The notes under the pieces are model-generated. The model worked only from the letters and a program-made list of their open reading frames with translations. It did no database searches and was not told the DNA's origin. 10,684 bases of DNA from an uncultured Lachnospiraceae bacterium (lineage in GTDB: Bacteria > Bacillota_A > Clostridia > Lachnospirales > Lachnospiraceae): assembly GCA_900555005.1 (NCBI GenBank), contig USJM01000051.1, forward strand, positions 1 to 10,684, given 5' to 3'. The stretch's first letter is position 1. Every line of letters starts with the position of its first letter. Position numbers and translations under genes: made by a program. Of this stretch, positions 1 to 6,667 are shown piece after piece.

Positions 1-2
1 CA

Positions 3-37
3 CCGATTCTCTTTCCTGTGTCTGCCGATTCTCTTTC
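3..37. repeat. 13-bp direct repeat just past the kinase gene
   Basis: The 13-mer CCGATTCTCTTTC occurs at 3-15 and again at 25-37, a 22-bp period. A partial third match (CTGCCGAT) lies at 43-50, inside the 3' end of the kinase gene. The second copy abuts the kinase stop codon (38-40). No terminator hairpin is visible here, and the window edge prevents seeing whether the repeat continues. Function unknown. Confidence 0.4.
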
Positions 38-988
38 TCAGCCTGCCGATGTCACGCCGCCCTCTGTCTGAATCAGATGAAGCCGTTCAAACTGTTCGTC
101 TGACAGAAGGGCGCCGTCTGTGCAGACCACCTCGGCCGAGACGCGGTTTGCCAGCCTGACCGCTTTCCCGAAGGAAAAGCCAAGCTTGCGAAGGGCAATG
201 ATGCTGCCGATGTGGCTGTCTCCCGCCCCGATCGCATCGCCTCCATGCTCTTCCGCAATCGGAACAGCCGGAATCAGTTCATAGTTTCCATCCGGATAGG
301 ACAGATAACAGCCCTTCGATCCAAGCGTGATGATGGCGAGGTTTCCGGTCTGATCGGTCAGCCTGCTCCCTGCCTCATGCAGGGTATCCGCTCCGGTAAA
401 TCTTGACGCCTCATCCAGGTTGAGGTGCAGAATCGGATGAAGTGCCAGGAGCCTGTTCATTTTTTCCCCCGGAATATTGCAGATCCGGGCGCTCGGCGCA
501 AAGAAGATGGTATATTCCGGATGACGCTCCAGATACTCGATCATGTTGATTCCCGTCGGCTCCTCGACTTCCAGGCCGCACAGATAGACCGTGTCGATCT
601 GTGAAGCGTCCAGCCGGTCAAACCACCCCGGCTGAAAGCGGTACTCTGCCCCATGGTAGCAGATAAAAGTACGCTCTCCGTCCGGCTCCACCAGACAGTA
701 GCAGCAGCCATTCTCCTCCGCCGGAGACGGGGCCGCTGAGACAATGCCGCGATCCTTCAACCTTGCCCGGACGAAATCCCCATACACTCCTGTTCCGATC
801 GGATAAAATGGAATAAACGGCACACCAAAGTGTCTCAGGCAGTCCGATACATTGTAGGCACAGCCTCCGAGCGACATATCCTGCCCGTATACATTGATGT
901 CTTCCCCTCTTTTCGGCAGATGATCAACATGGATGACAACATCCACCACCGCCGATCCCGCTACAAGTACCTTTTTCACACGAGCCAT
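38..988 (-). CDS. PfkB-family carbohydrate/nucleoside kinase
   Basis: This is a cytoplasmic ATP-dependent sugar or nucleoside kinase of the PfkB/ribokinase superfamily, about 316 residues, a normal length. Seen: the N-terminal strand and substrate region (VLVAGSAVVDVV, then a GG-x-AYNVS motif near residues 41-48), an N-x-x-E motif (NLDE, about 190-193), and the C-terminal signature D-x-x-GAGDS (about 251-258) with the catalytic Asp at about 257. The exact substrate cannot be read from sequence; the family covers ribose, adenosine, fructose, pseudouridine and others. I start at 988 because GGGAAAGG lies just upstream and the fold begins immediately after. An ATG at 1003 in the same frame has a poorer ribosome site, and an extension to 1084 would run into the repeat tract. 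It lies downstream of the peptidase and SDR genes on the same strand, so co-transcription is possible but the gap is about 190 bp. Confidence 0.85.
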   Translation of the reverse strand: MARVKKVLVAGSAVVDVVIHVDHLPKRGEDINVYGQDMSLGGCAYNVSDCLRHFGVPFIPFYPIGTGVYGDFVRARLKDRGIVSAAPSPAEENGCCYCLVEPDGERTFICYHGAEYRFQPGWFDRLDASQIDTVYLCGLEVEEPTGINMIEYLERHPEYTIFFAPSARICNIPGEKMNRLLALHPILHLNLDEASRFTGADTLHEAGSRLTDQTGNLAIITLGSKGCYLSYPDGNYELIPAVPIAEEHGGDAIGAGDSHIGSIIALRKLGFSFGKAVRLANRVSAEVVCTDGALLSDEQFERLHLIQTEGGVTSAG

Positions 989-1081
989 CCTTTCCCGCTT
1001 CATCCGATCATTCTGTTTTATGCGATCATACAGTTCCGGACATCTGCCGGATACTGATGATCCTGTCTTATGTTCCAGCCA

Positions 1082-1165
1082 CATCCCGCAGGACGCATCC
1101 CGCAGGACGCATCCCGCAGGCCGTATCTCGCAGGACGCATCCTGCAGACCGTGTCTCCCAGACCG
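1082..1165. repeat. Six-copy 14-bp tandem repeat between SDR and kinase genes
   Basis: Six contiguous 14-bp units start at 1082, 1096, 1110, 1124, 1138 and 1152. The first two are identical (CATCCCGCAGGACG), and the copies diverge progressively toward the SDR gene (unit 6 is TGTCTCCCAGACCG). On the minus, transcribed, strand the unit reads CGTCCTGCGGGATG. Because 14 is not a multiple of 3, the tract has no constant coding frame. It fills much of the 188-bp gap between the SDR stop and the kinase start. Copy number is a candidate variable-number locus. There are no spacers, so it is not a CRISPR. Confidence 0.85.
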
Positions 1166-1176
1166 CGCCTTACGGC

Positions 1177-1971
1177 TCAGATTCTCCGGAGCAGGGCCCA
1201 GATACCGGCCATCAGTTCATTCGGAATGATTTTGCCGAAGATCCTGTGGAGCGTGCAGACCGGCCCCGGGGTGGACACCGCAAACCGGTTCATGGTGTCT
1301 GCCATAGACCATCTGGCGACGGTTGAGCGGCTGGATGCCAGTACAAAGTGGCGGATACAGGAATGCGTATCCGCCTCCTGTGCGACCGGAATGAATTCTG
1401 TATCCTTGATCCAGTACGGACAGACCGCGGTCACAGAGATTCTTCTGCTTAACAGCTCCACCCTCAGCGACCTGGAATACCGATACAGAAAGGACTTCGA
1501 TGCACAGTAGATTCCGAAATACTGAAAAGCCGAAAAAGCTGCCGTTGAACAGACATTCAGAATCCTGGCGCCTTCCTGCATATACGGAATGGACAGCTGG
1601 CACATGAGAACGGGCGCCTTGCAGTTCAGATCAACCATGCGCCCGGCATCCCGCTCCGATATATCCGCATAGCTTCCGATTTTTCCAAAGCCGGCGGCAT
1701 TGATCAGAAAAGCAATGTCTGGCTTCTCCGCCTCGTAAAGGTGCCTGATTTCTGATTCGAATGAAGGACTGGTCAGATCAAGCGGGACCACCCTCAGCGG
1801 GATCCTGACGTCTCCCTGGAGGGCCTCCAGCCTGTCCCTTCTGCGCGCGATCACCCAAATCTCATCCAGCTTCTCCCCCGGATGCGCGGCCAGGCGCTCA
1901 TCCAGCAGCCTTACATACTCTCTTCCGAGGCCGCTGGAAGCCCCGGTGACAACTGCAATTCTTTTCACCAT
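1177..1971 (-). CDS. SDR-family NAD(P)-dependent oxidoreductase
   Basis: A 264-residue classical short-chain dehydrogenase/reductase. Seen: the Rossmann glycine motif TGASSGLG (residues 9-16), the NAAG structural motif (91-94), catalytic Asn in LNCKAP (about 116), Ser in CSTAA (142), and the Y-x-x-x-K pair in YCASK (Tyr155, Lys159). The usual PG-x-x-x-T segment after the active site is replaced by CPYWIKDTEF, and the C-terminus is basic (LLRRI). Substrate and cofactor preference are not determinable; the Arg-rich ARRRDRL after beta-2 would suit NADPH, which is an inference. The start at 1971 follows GAGG with good spacing and lies 6 bp past the peptidase stop, so the two genes are almost certainly co-transcribed and perhaps translationally coupled. 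Length and motifs look complete, with no sign of decay. Confidence 0.9.
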   Translation of the reverse strand: MVKRIAVVTGASSGLGREYVRLLDERLAAHPGEKLDEIWVIARRRDRLEALQGDVRIPLRVVPLDLTSPSFESEIRHLYEAEKPDIAFLINAAGFGKIGSYADISERDAGRMVDLNCKAPVLMCQLSIPYMQEGARILNVCSTAAFSAFQYFGIYCASKSFLYRYSRSLRVELLSRRISVTAVCPYWIKDTEFIPVAQEADTHSCIRHFVLASSRSTVARWSMADTMNRFAVSTPGPVCTLHRIFGKIIPNELMAGIWALLRRI

Positions 1972-1977
1972 CCTACC

Positions 1978-3654
1978 TCACAGGTTCATCCGGTCTTCGA
2001 GCTGTCTGACAACGCTCTTCAGGCATCCATCCTCAAACGGGTTCACAAGCCCTGCTTCCTTCACCAGCCCCGGGAAGAAATCCGAAGCGGACAGCCTGCA
2101 CAGCTTCAGATAACTGCTCCAGGCACTCTTGTAATCCCTGTCCATCCAGACCTTGTACTGAAGTGCATCCGTCTGAGCGATACAGTAGTCGATGTAGTAC
2201 AGCGGACAATCATAGATATGATGCTGCTTCTGCCAGAAGCCGCCCTGCTCATAGTAGTCATTCCCGGAATAATCCAGGTGAGGCTTGTACTGCCGCTCCA
2301 GGTCCCGCCAGACCTCGTTTCGGGTCTTCGGGTCAAGGGACGGATCGTCATAAATGATATCCTGGAACTCGTCGACCATCGTCCCGTACGGGATAAAGCA
2401 GCAGCTGTCCTCAAAGTGCATGTCCACATAGTCCTTCGCGCGCGCTCCGAAGAACAGATTCATCCAGGGCTCGGTGAAGAATTCCATCGACATGGAGTGC
2501 GTTTCAGCCGTCTCCATCGTGATATCCGCATGCTCCCGGATCGGATCATCGGCGACAAGCCAGCCCTGGAAGGCATGTCCGCACTCATGCGTGATGACAT
2601 CCGCATCCCCAGAGGTTCCGTTGAAGTTCGCGAAGATGAATGGAGCCTTGTAGTCCGGCAGGTACGTCATGTAGCCTCCGGTCTTCTTTGTCCTGCGCCC
2701 GATTACGTCAAACAGATGATTGTCGCACATGAAGTCCATGAACTTTCCGGTCTCCGGTGACAGCTCACGGTACATCTTCCGTCCGGCTTCCAGGATCTCT
2801 TCCGGTGTACCAACCGGCGCCGGATTCCCGTTCTGAAAGTAGACTCCCTCGTCCTCAAAGTGAAGGCTGGAGAGGCCGAGGCGCTGTCTGCGTCTTTCAT
2901 GGAGCTGCTCCGCAAATGGGACAAAATCCTGCTTCACCTGCCTGCGGAACTCTGCTATATCACTCCGTGTGTAGCAGTTGCGCATCATGCGGCAGTATCC
3001 GAGGCCGAGATAGTTCTTATATCCCATCTGTTCCGCCTGTTTCGTGCGGCACTTTACCAGCTTGTCGTAGAAGTCGTCCAGTTCTTCCTTGTGAGCAGAG
3101 AAAAAGGCGGAATACTTCTTCCATGCCTCCACGCGCACTGCCCTGTCCGGACTGTGCAGATACGGGTTCATCAGGGAAAGGTTCAGGGTCTCGCCATTCC
3201 AGTCAATCTTCGCGGTTGCAAGAAGCTGGTTGTATCCGCTCTGAAGCTTATTCTCCTCCTGCATCAGCGGCAGAATCTTCTCGTCCACCGACTTCATCGC
3301 GAGCTCTATGTTCTTGAACGCAACCTTGCCGATCTTCTCCTCCAGGTACGGTCTGAACTTCGAATGGAAAAGCATCTTCTGATAACGGACGTTCAGGTTC
3401 TGGATGTCCGGCATCACGGCATCATAAAAATCCTGCTCTCCCTTATAAAATTCATCTGTCATATCGATATCATGCCGGATCTCCGCCAGTGTCGATTCTG
3501 TCATGATATGGCCGATCATCTTATAATAGTCTTGATGGACCGCAAACTGCTTCTCTCCGCTGTCCGCCTCCGTAAAACGCTTCTCCAGATTCGCAAAATC
3601 CTTTCTTACAGCTTCCATGTCGATGCGGCTGTACGGCATCTCCTCGAATTTCAT
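1978..3654 (-). CDS. M3-family oligoendopeptidase (PepF-like zinc metallopeptidase)
   Basis: A cytoplasmic zinc endopeptidase of MEROPS family M3 that cleaves short peptides, about 558 residues, typical for Clostridia members. Seen: the zinc site HECGH at about 356-360, followed 28 residues after the first His by the Glu of AETHSMSMEFF (about 384), the usual third ligand. A conserved TYLPDYKAPFIFANFNGT segment precedes the site, and a Tyr/Gly-rich substrate-binding region (SGNDYYEQGGFW) lies near the C-terminus. There is no signal peptide. I choose the ATG at 3654 because GGAGG sits 5 bp upstream and the predicted promoter would begin transcription near 3720. The open frame extends to 3822, but that extra N-terminus lies upstream of the promoter and looks non-coding. 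It is first gene of a likely operon with the SDR gene. Confidence 0.92.
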   Translation of the reverse strand: MKFEEMPYSRIDMEAVRKDFANLEKRFTEADSGEKQFAVHQDYYKMIGHIMTESTLAEIRHDIDMTDEFYKGEQDFYDAVMPDIQNLNVRYQKMLFHSKFRPYLEEKIGKVAFKNIELAMKSVDEKILPLMQEENKLQSGYNQLLATAKIDWNGETLNLSLMNPYLHSPDRAVRVEAWKKYSAFFSAHKEELDDFYDKLVKCRTKQAEQMGYKNYLGLGYCRMMRNCYTRSDIAEFRRQVKQDFVPFAEQLHERRRQRLGLSSLHFEDEGVYFQNGNPAPVGTPEEILEAGRKMYRELSPETGKFMDFMCDNHLFDVIGRRTKKTGGYMTYLPDYKAPFIFANFNGTSGDADVITHECGHAFQGWLVADDPIREHADITMETAETHSMSMEFFTEPWMNLFFGARAKDYVDMHFEDSCCFIPYGTMVDEFQDIIYDDPSLDPKTRNEVWRDLERQYKPHLDYSGNDYYEQGGFWQKQHHIYDCPLYYIDYCIAQTDALQYKVWMDRDYKSAWSSYLKLCRLSASDFFPGLVKEAGLVNPFEDGCLKSVVRQLEDRMNL

Positions 3655-3726
3655 TCCTGCCTCCATTCTCTTCTCACTGTCAGACCATCTTCTGTCTGCG
3701 GGCTCCGCCCTTTCGAATATGAGTCC

Positions 3727-3755
3727 ATGATAATACGTCGAAACCGCATTATCAA
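3727..3755 (-). promoter_or_regulatory. Predicted housekeeping promoter of the peptidase operon
   Basis: On the minus strand, TTGATA (3755-3750), a 17-bp spacer and TATCAT (3732-3727) give five of six consensus matches in each box. Transcription would start near 3720, about 65 bp before the peptidase ATG at 3654. Seen by eye only. Confidence 0.55.
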
Positions 3756-3756
3756 G

Positions 3757-3820
3757 CCGCTCTGCCCGGGATTCAGAGACCGCTTTGCCGGATCCAGCGC
3801 CCGCTCTGCCCGGGCAAAGC
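3757..3820. repeat. 14-bp direct repeat and near-palindrome upstream of the peptidase promoter
   Basis: CCGCTCTGCCCGGG occurs identically at 3757-3770 and 3801-3814, 44 bp apart. The second copy lies in an 18-bp near-palindrome, GCTCTGCCCGGGCAAAGC (3803-3820, one mismatched pair). The block sits directly behind the predicted -35 box of the peptidase promoter and about 50 bp behind the 6S promoter on the other strand, so it could be a regulator site for either. No regulator is recognised. Confidence 0.45.
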
Positions 3821-3868
3821 ACCCGGCTGATCTATGCCAGAATCATTTTCCGGATGCTGCCGACATGG

Positions 3869-3897
3869 TTGACATCTCAAAAAGCCAGTGCCATAAT
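3869..3897 (+). promoter_or_regulatory. Predicted promoter of the 6S RNA gene
   Basis: A perfect -35 TTGACA (3869-3874), a 17-bp spacer and CATAAT (3892-3897) place a start near 3904. No protein-coding gene follows until 4244, and a strong terminator sits at 4119-4146, so this promoter most simply drives a short RNA. Confidence 0.65.
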
Positions 3898-3924
3898 GTT
3901 CTCAGACAAACACAGCAAACGCAG

Positions 3925-4118
3925 AAATCTTATCCTGGGGTGTGCGGCAGTTCCATCTATTTTTGAACCTACATTGACGTGAAAGGGTTCCCTATGATTG
4001 CCGTGCGGATGTCAGGCCTCCTTGCAGAGGAAGGCTGAAGTACGGCTGCGGTTACCCACCTTGGCTTATGAGCTAGGGAGTCAAAAAGTGGGGCACCGGC
4101 ATTCTGGGGGTTGAGATC
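3925..4118 (+). ncRNA. ssrS: Probable 6S RNA
   Basis: 6S RNA binds the housekeeping RNA polymerase holoenzyme as a promoter mimic and damps transcription in stationary phase. Seen: a stretch of about 200 nt without a plausible gene, between a strong promoter and an intrinsic terminator, that folds as one long interrupted rod. A closing stem pairs 3934-3947 with 4096-4110. Inner stems pair TTGAC (3974-3978) with GTCAA (4080-4084) or, as an alternative register, TTCCCTA (3988-3994) with TAGGGAG (4074-4080). GCCGT (about 4000-4004) pairs with ACGGC (about 4042-4046), and an apical hairpin GCCTCCT/AGGAAGGC carries one bulge. The 3' CCCACCTT followed by AGGG resembles 6S RNAs from memory. Exact ends are uncertain: transcription may begin near 3904 with 5' trimming. 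An unrelated structured RNA is the main alternative. It lies directly upstream of queA on the same strand. Confidence 0.65.
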
Positions 4119-4147
4119 AAAGGGGACGTGGCGACACGTCCCTTTTC
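4119..4147 (+). terminator. Intrinsic terminator after the 6S RNA
   Basis: A 12-bp stem with a GCGA loop: AAAGGGGACGTG (4119-4130) pairs with CACGTCCCTTTT (4135-4146), with one G-T wobble. The 3' arm ends in four T residues. This defines the 3' end of the RNA and separates it from queA. Confidence 0.88.
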
Positions 4148-4213
4148 ATTGAGTTCACGAGACGTTGTTCGCGCGGCCTGTCACTGTGCCGGCGATGGAT
4201 TTGAAAGGATGTC

Positions 4214-4229
4214 CGGGACGAAAGTCCCG
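4214..4229 (+). promoter_or_regulatory. Leader hairpin immediately upstream of queA
   Basis: CGGGAC (4214-4219), a GAAA tetraloop and GTCCCG (4224-4229) form a perfect 6-bp GNRA-capped hairpin. It ends 3 bases before the ribosome site AGGGAG (4233-4238). No T-run follows, so it is not a terminator. It may stabilise the mRNA end or tune initiation. It does not resemble a preQ1 aptamer. Confidence 0.5.
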
Positions 4230-4243
4230 TGAAGGGAGAATAT

Positions 4244-5281
4244 ATGCAGCTGAAGACAAGTGATTTTTACTATGACCTTCCGAAGGAACTGATTGCGCAG
4301 GATCCGCTCACGGACCGCGCCGCTTCCCGGCTGATGGTTCTGGACAAGAAAACCGGCGAAGTGGAGCACCATATCTTCCGGGATGTCATCAACTACCTGA
4401 ACCCGGGCGACTGCCTTGTCATCAACAACACAAAGGTGATTCCCGCGCGGTTGATCGGAACGAAGGCTGATACAGGTGCCAGCATCGAGGTTCTTCTGCT
4501 CAGGCAGCTCAAAGACCGTGAGTCAACCTGGGAGACGCTGGTCCGTCCTGGGAAAAAGTGCAAGGTCGGGACGAAGATATCGTTCGGGGATGGTCTTCTG
4601 ACCGGCGAGGTTGTGGACATTGTCGAGGACGGCAACCGCTATATCCGGTTCAGCTATGATGGCATCTTCGAGGAGATTCTGGACAAGCTCGGGCAGATGC
4701 CGCTTCCACCCTACATTACCCATACGCTTCAGGATCGCTCCTACTACAATACAGTGTACGCAAAGTTCGATGGATCCGCGGCCGCGCCGACAGCCGGGCT
4801 TCATTTCACGAAGGAGCTGCTGAAAGAGATCCAGGACAAGGGCGTCGGCATCGCGCAGCTTACGCTGCACGTCGGGCTCGGCACCTTCCGACCCGTCAAG
4901 GTCGACAACATTGAAGAGCATCACATGCATGTCGAGCACTGCATGATCAACGAGGCCACGGCAAAGCTGATCAATGACACGAAGAAAAACGGCGGACGGA
5001 TCATCGCCGTTGGAACGACTTCCTGCCGGACCCTGGAGTCCATGGCGCAGGATGACGGAACTGTCCGCTCCGGAGAGATGGACACGGGAATCTTCATATA
5101 CCCCGGGTACAAATTCAAGGTGATGGATGCGCTGATCACGAACTTCCACCTGCCGGAATCGACACTGATCATGCTTGTCTCCGCTCTTGCCGGCAGGGAA
5201 AACATCCTGAACGCTTACAAAATCGCTGTCCAGGAGCGTTATCGCTTCTTCTCATTCGGGGATGCCATGCTCATCCAATGA
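4244..5281 (+). CDS. queA: S-adenosylmethionine:tRNA ribosyltransferase-isomerase QueA
   Basis: QueA transfers and isomerises the ribosyl group of S-adenosylmethionine onto 7-aminomethyl-7-deazaguanine at the wobble base of GUN-anticodon tRNAs, giving epoxyqueuosine. The 345-residue protein has the full family signature: [12 protein letters not shown] near the N-terminus, [10 protein letters not shown] (61-70), QMPLPPYI (151-158), [12 protein letters not shown] (178-189), [10 protein letters not shown] (209-218), [10 protein letters not shown] (257-266), [10 protein letters not shown] (299-308) and C-terminal GDAMLI. I start at the ATG at 4244, with AGGGAG 5 bp upstream. An in-frame GTG at 4229 overlaps the leader hairpin and lacks a ribosome site. 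It appears monocistronic, with a terminator 45 bp downstream. Its own promoter is not clear; readthrough from the 6S unit or a weak promoter in 4147-4210 is possible. Confidence 0.97.
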   Translation: MQLKTSDFYYDLPKELIAQDPLTDRAASRLMVLDKKTGEVEHHIFRDVINYLNPGDCLVINNTKVIPARLIGTKADTGASIEVLLLRQLKDRESTWETLVRPGKKCKVGTKISFGDGLLTGEVVDIVEDGNRYIRFSYDGIFEEILDKLGQMPLPPYITHTLQDRSYYNTVYAKFDGSAAAPTAGLHFTKELLKEIQDKGVGIAQLTLHVGLGTFRPVKVDNIEEHHMHVEHCMINEATAKLINDTKKNGGRIIAVGTTSCRTLESMAQDDGTVRSGEMDTGIFIYPGYKFKVMDALITNFHLPESTLIMLVSALAGRENILNAYKIAVQERYRFFSFGDAMLIQ

Positions 5282-5326
5282 AGCCTCTGGCATCTGAAGC
5301 TCCTGGCATCGTACGCTTTCACTTCC

Positions 5327-5359
5327 AGCCATCCGGGTCTTCCGGATGGCTCTTTTCTT
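5327..5359 (+). terminator. Intrinsic terminator of queA
   Basis: AGCCATCCGG (5327-5336) and CCGGATGGCT (5342-5351) form a perfect 10-bp stem with a 5-nt loop, followed by CTTTTCTTC. It lies 45 bp past the queA stop and isolates queA from the regulator cassette. Confidence 0.92.
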
Positions 5360-5402
5360 CTCCACGATCTGTCCTTCGCCTCATTCACCCATCACCTCCC
5401 TA

Positions 5403-5444
5403 TTGACATTCATCATCCAGTTATGCTATTTATATGCATATAAA
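5403..5444 (+). promoter_or_regulatory. Predicted promoter with overlapping 16-bp palindrome, XRE cassette
   Basis: TTGACA (5403-5408), an 18-bp spacer and TATTTA (5427-5432) form a plausible promoter. The -10 region overlaps a perfect 16-bp palindrome, TTTATATGCATATAAA (5429-5444), a natural operator candidate for a dimeric repressor such as the XRE protein encoded downstream. A second TATTGACATT copy lies at 5465-5474 but has no matching -10 box. The stretch is AT-rich compared with its surroundings. The resulting leader would be about 160 nt. Confidence 0.5.
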
Positions 5445-5535
5445 ACATGCGACTCGCATTCGCATATTGACATTTATTCCACGACGGGGCCAGTACGCAC
5501 CGGCATCCCGCCCGGATCATTCAATCGTGTCAGCG

Positions 5536-5582
5536 TACAAGGCAATCTATACAAGGCAATGTGTACAGTGTAAACAGTGTAA
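5536..5582 (+). promoter_or_regulatory. Paired direct repeats just upstream of the XRE gene (candidate operator)
   Basis: TACAAGGCAAT occurs at 5536-5546 and 5550-5560 (14-bp period). ACAGTGTAA occurs twice in direct tandem at 5565-5573 and 5574-5582, and GTGTACA overlaps the junction of the two pairs. Repeats this dense just before a repressor gene suggest autoregulatory binding sites. No LexA-type box (GAAC-N4-GTTC) is visible in 5360-5604. Confidence 0.5.
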
Positions 5583-5604
5583 TCGGAAAGGTGGAACTCA
5601 GGAT

Positions 5605-6030
5605 ATGACATTTGCAGAAAAGCTGAGGAAAGCGCGGCAGGATGCCGGAATGACACAGAAAGACCTCTCTCAGAAGAGCCATGTGGCGATCCGCAACATC
5701 GCAAGCTATGAGCTCGGGGAGCACCTCCCCCGAAAGAATGAGACATATGACGCCCTCGCCGATGCGCTTGGTGTAACGGCAGATTCTCTGAAGGATGGGA
5801 ATTCCGATTTCATACTCAAGGCAAAGAAACAATACGGCGGCAGAGGAAGCAGACAGGCCGAGGCACTGATCAACTCTTTCCGGGTTGCAGCCGCAGGCGG
5901 TGAACTCGATGACAATGACCTCGACTTTATAAAAGATGCCATGATGGAGACGTACTGGGAAGCCAAGAAGTACAATCAGCGGTTCAGAAACAAACGATAT
6001 GCAAAGGACAAAAAGGATGATGGCGAATAA
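5605..6030 (+). CDS. XRE-family HTH transcriptional regulator (ImmR/DdrO-like role)
   Basis: A 141-residue putative repressor. Residues about 3-60 form a Cro/C1-type helix-turn-helix: FAEKLRKARQDAGMTQKDLS, then IRNIASYELGEHLPR and ALADALGVTADSL. The remaining 80 residues have an Ala/Gly-containing linker (about 90-101), an acidic helix (LDDNDLDFIKDAMMETYWEA) and a strongly basic tail (about 121-137) ending in DDGE. The start at 5605 is chosen because the HTH begins directly there and AAAGGTGG lies upstream, although at a rather long 10-bp spacing; the open upstream frame runs through the repeat-rich leader and is not conserved-looking. Its stop overlaps the ImmA gene, a strong sign of functional pairing. 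By analogy with ImmR/ImmA and DdrO/IrrE, it probably represses this operon until cleaved by its partner; this is inferred. Confidence 0.88.
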   Translation: MTFAEKLRKARQDAGMTQKDLSQKSHVAIRNIASYELGEHLPRKNETYDALADALGVTADSLKDGNSDFILKAKKQYGGRGSRQAEALINSFRVAAAGGELDDNDLDFIKDAMMETYWEAKKYNQRFRNKRYAKDKKDDGE

Positions 6031-6628
6031 GCATGGGAAAAAACCGGCTCTTGATTCCCCTGAGCAGCTCGTCCTGTGGGCGGGGACGAGGGATCCGTTC
6101 AAGATTGCAGAGAAACTTGAAATCCCGGTGATTCATAAAAATCACCCGGAGTCCGGTCTTCCCGGACTCACATGCCTGATGAGCAGCAGACCCGCAATCT
6201 TTATTAATGACGCCTATTTCGACAGCCTCATGCGGAAGAACCCTCACTACACGGAGGAGATTATGAACGATGATATGGCACAGGTAGCAGCCCATGAGCT
6301 TGGCCACGCCTGCCTTCACCGGAAGGAATTAAAGACTGCGCCCATCAGGGAATACCAGATTTTCGATGTGCATACCACCATGGAAGCCGAAGCGAACGAA
6401 TTTGCCGCCGGGATCCGCATCGACAAGGGGGAACTGCTCTCTCTTTTGAATTCTGATTTCACGCTTCTGCAGGTGGCGTCCGCCATGCATGTGAATGTGA
6501 ACCTGCTCATATACAGAATCGAGATGCTCCGGAAAGAAAGGCACTCTTTTCATGAGCTCCCCTATCTTCCCAAGAATAACTTCATGGGGCATATCGTTGG
6601 TTCCGGATCGTCAGAGTGGAATACCTGA
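6017..6628 (+). CDS. ImmA/IrrE-family metallo-endopeptidase
   Basis: A 203-residue member of the ImmA/IrrE zinc-peptidase family, whose known members cleave XRE-type repressors (ImmR in ICEBs1, DdrO in Deinococcus). Seen: the zinc motif HELGH at 93-97 within AAHELGHACLH, and the downstream EAEANEFAA (about 123-131) supplying the third Glu ligand and the family signature. The conserved IFIND segment lies before the active site. The gene overlaps the XRE stop by 14 bp. I choose the ATG at 6017 because AAAGGA (6003-6008) is 8 bp upstream; ATGs at 5999 and 6020 are alternatives. No membrane segment is visible. It likely acts in the cytoplasm on the XRE protein encoded just before it, inactivating repression after DNA damage or another signal. 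Confidence 0.9.
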   Translation: MMANKHGKKPALDSPEQLVLWAGTRDPFKIAEKLEIPVIHKNHPESGLPGLTCLMSSRPAIFINDAYFDSLMRKNPHYTEEIMNDDMAQVAAHELGHACLHRKELKTAPIREYQIFDVHTTMEAEANEFAAGIRIDKGELLSLLNSDFTLLQVASAMHVNVNLLIYRIEMLRKERHSFHELPYLPKNNFMGHIVGSGSSEWNT

Positions 6629-6659
6629 TACCTGTCTGATACCTGATGGAGGGGGCTCC
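6621..6659 (+). promoter_or_regulatory. ATACCTG triplicate and ribosome-site hairpin before the polymerase gene
   Basis: ATACCTG occurs at 6621-6627, 6628-6634 and 6639-6645, spanning the ImmA stop. Directly after it, GGAG (6648-6651), GGGG and CTCC (6656-6659) can form a small hairpin that would hide the GGAGG ribosome site. That site lies unusually far (12 bp) from the ATG at 6668. This could keep polymerase translation low. Confidence 0.4.
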
Positions 6660-6667
6660 TTCCGATT

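Noticed and set aside
1082..1165. CRISPR array
   Set aside because: The repeats are contiguous 14-bp units with no unique spacers and no cas genes nearby.
3655..3822. N-terminal extension of the M3 peptidase to 3822
   Set aside because: The extension lacks a ribosome site, starts upstream of the predicted promoter, and the family fold begins at the downstream ATG, which has GGAGG at ideal spacing.
1882..3966. Long open frames on the plus strand opposite the M3 peptidase
   Set aside because: They are antisense shadows of a well-conserved peptidase, have no ribosome sites at sensible spacing and no recognisable domain content.
4147..4243. preQ1 riboswitch upstream of queA
   Set aside because: The only clear structure is a short GAAA-capped hairpin; the A-rich pseudoknot tail of preQ1 aptamers is not present.
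4523..5149. Minus-strand open frame of about 208 codons opposite queA
   Set aside because: It is an antisense shadow of queA with no initiation signal or domain signature.
5360..5604. LexA/SOS box controlling the repair cassette
   Set aside because: No GAAC-N4-GTTC type site could be found by eye; the repeats present have different sequence and spacing.
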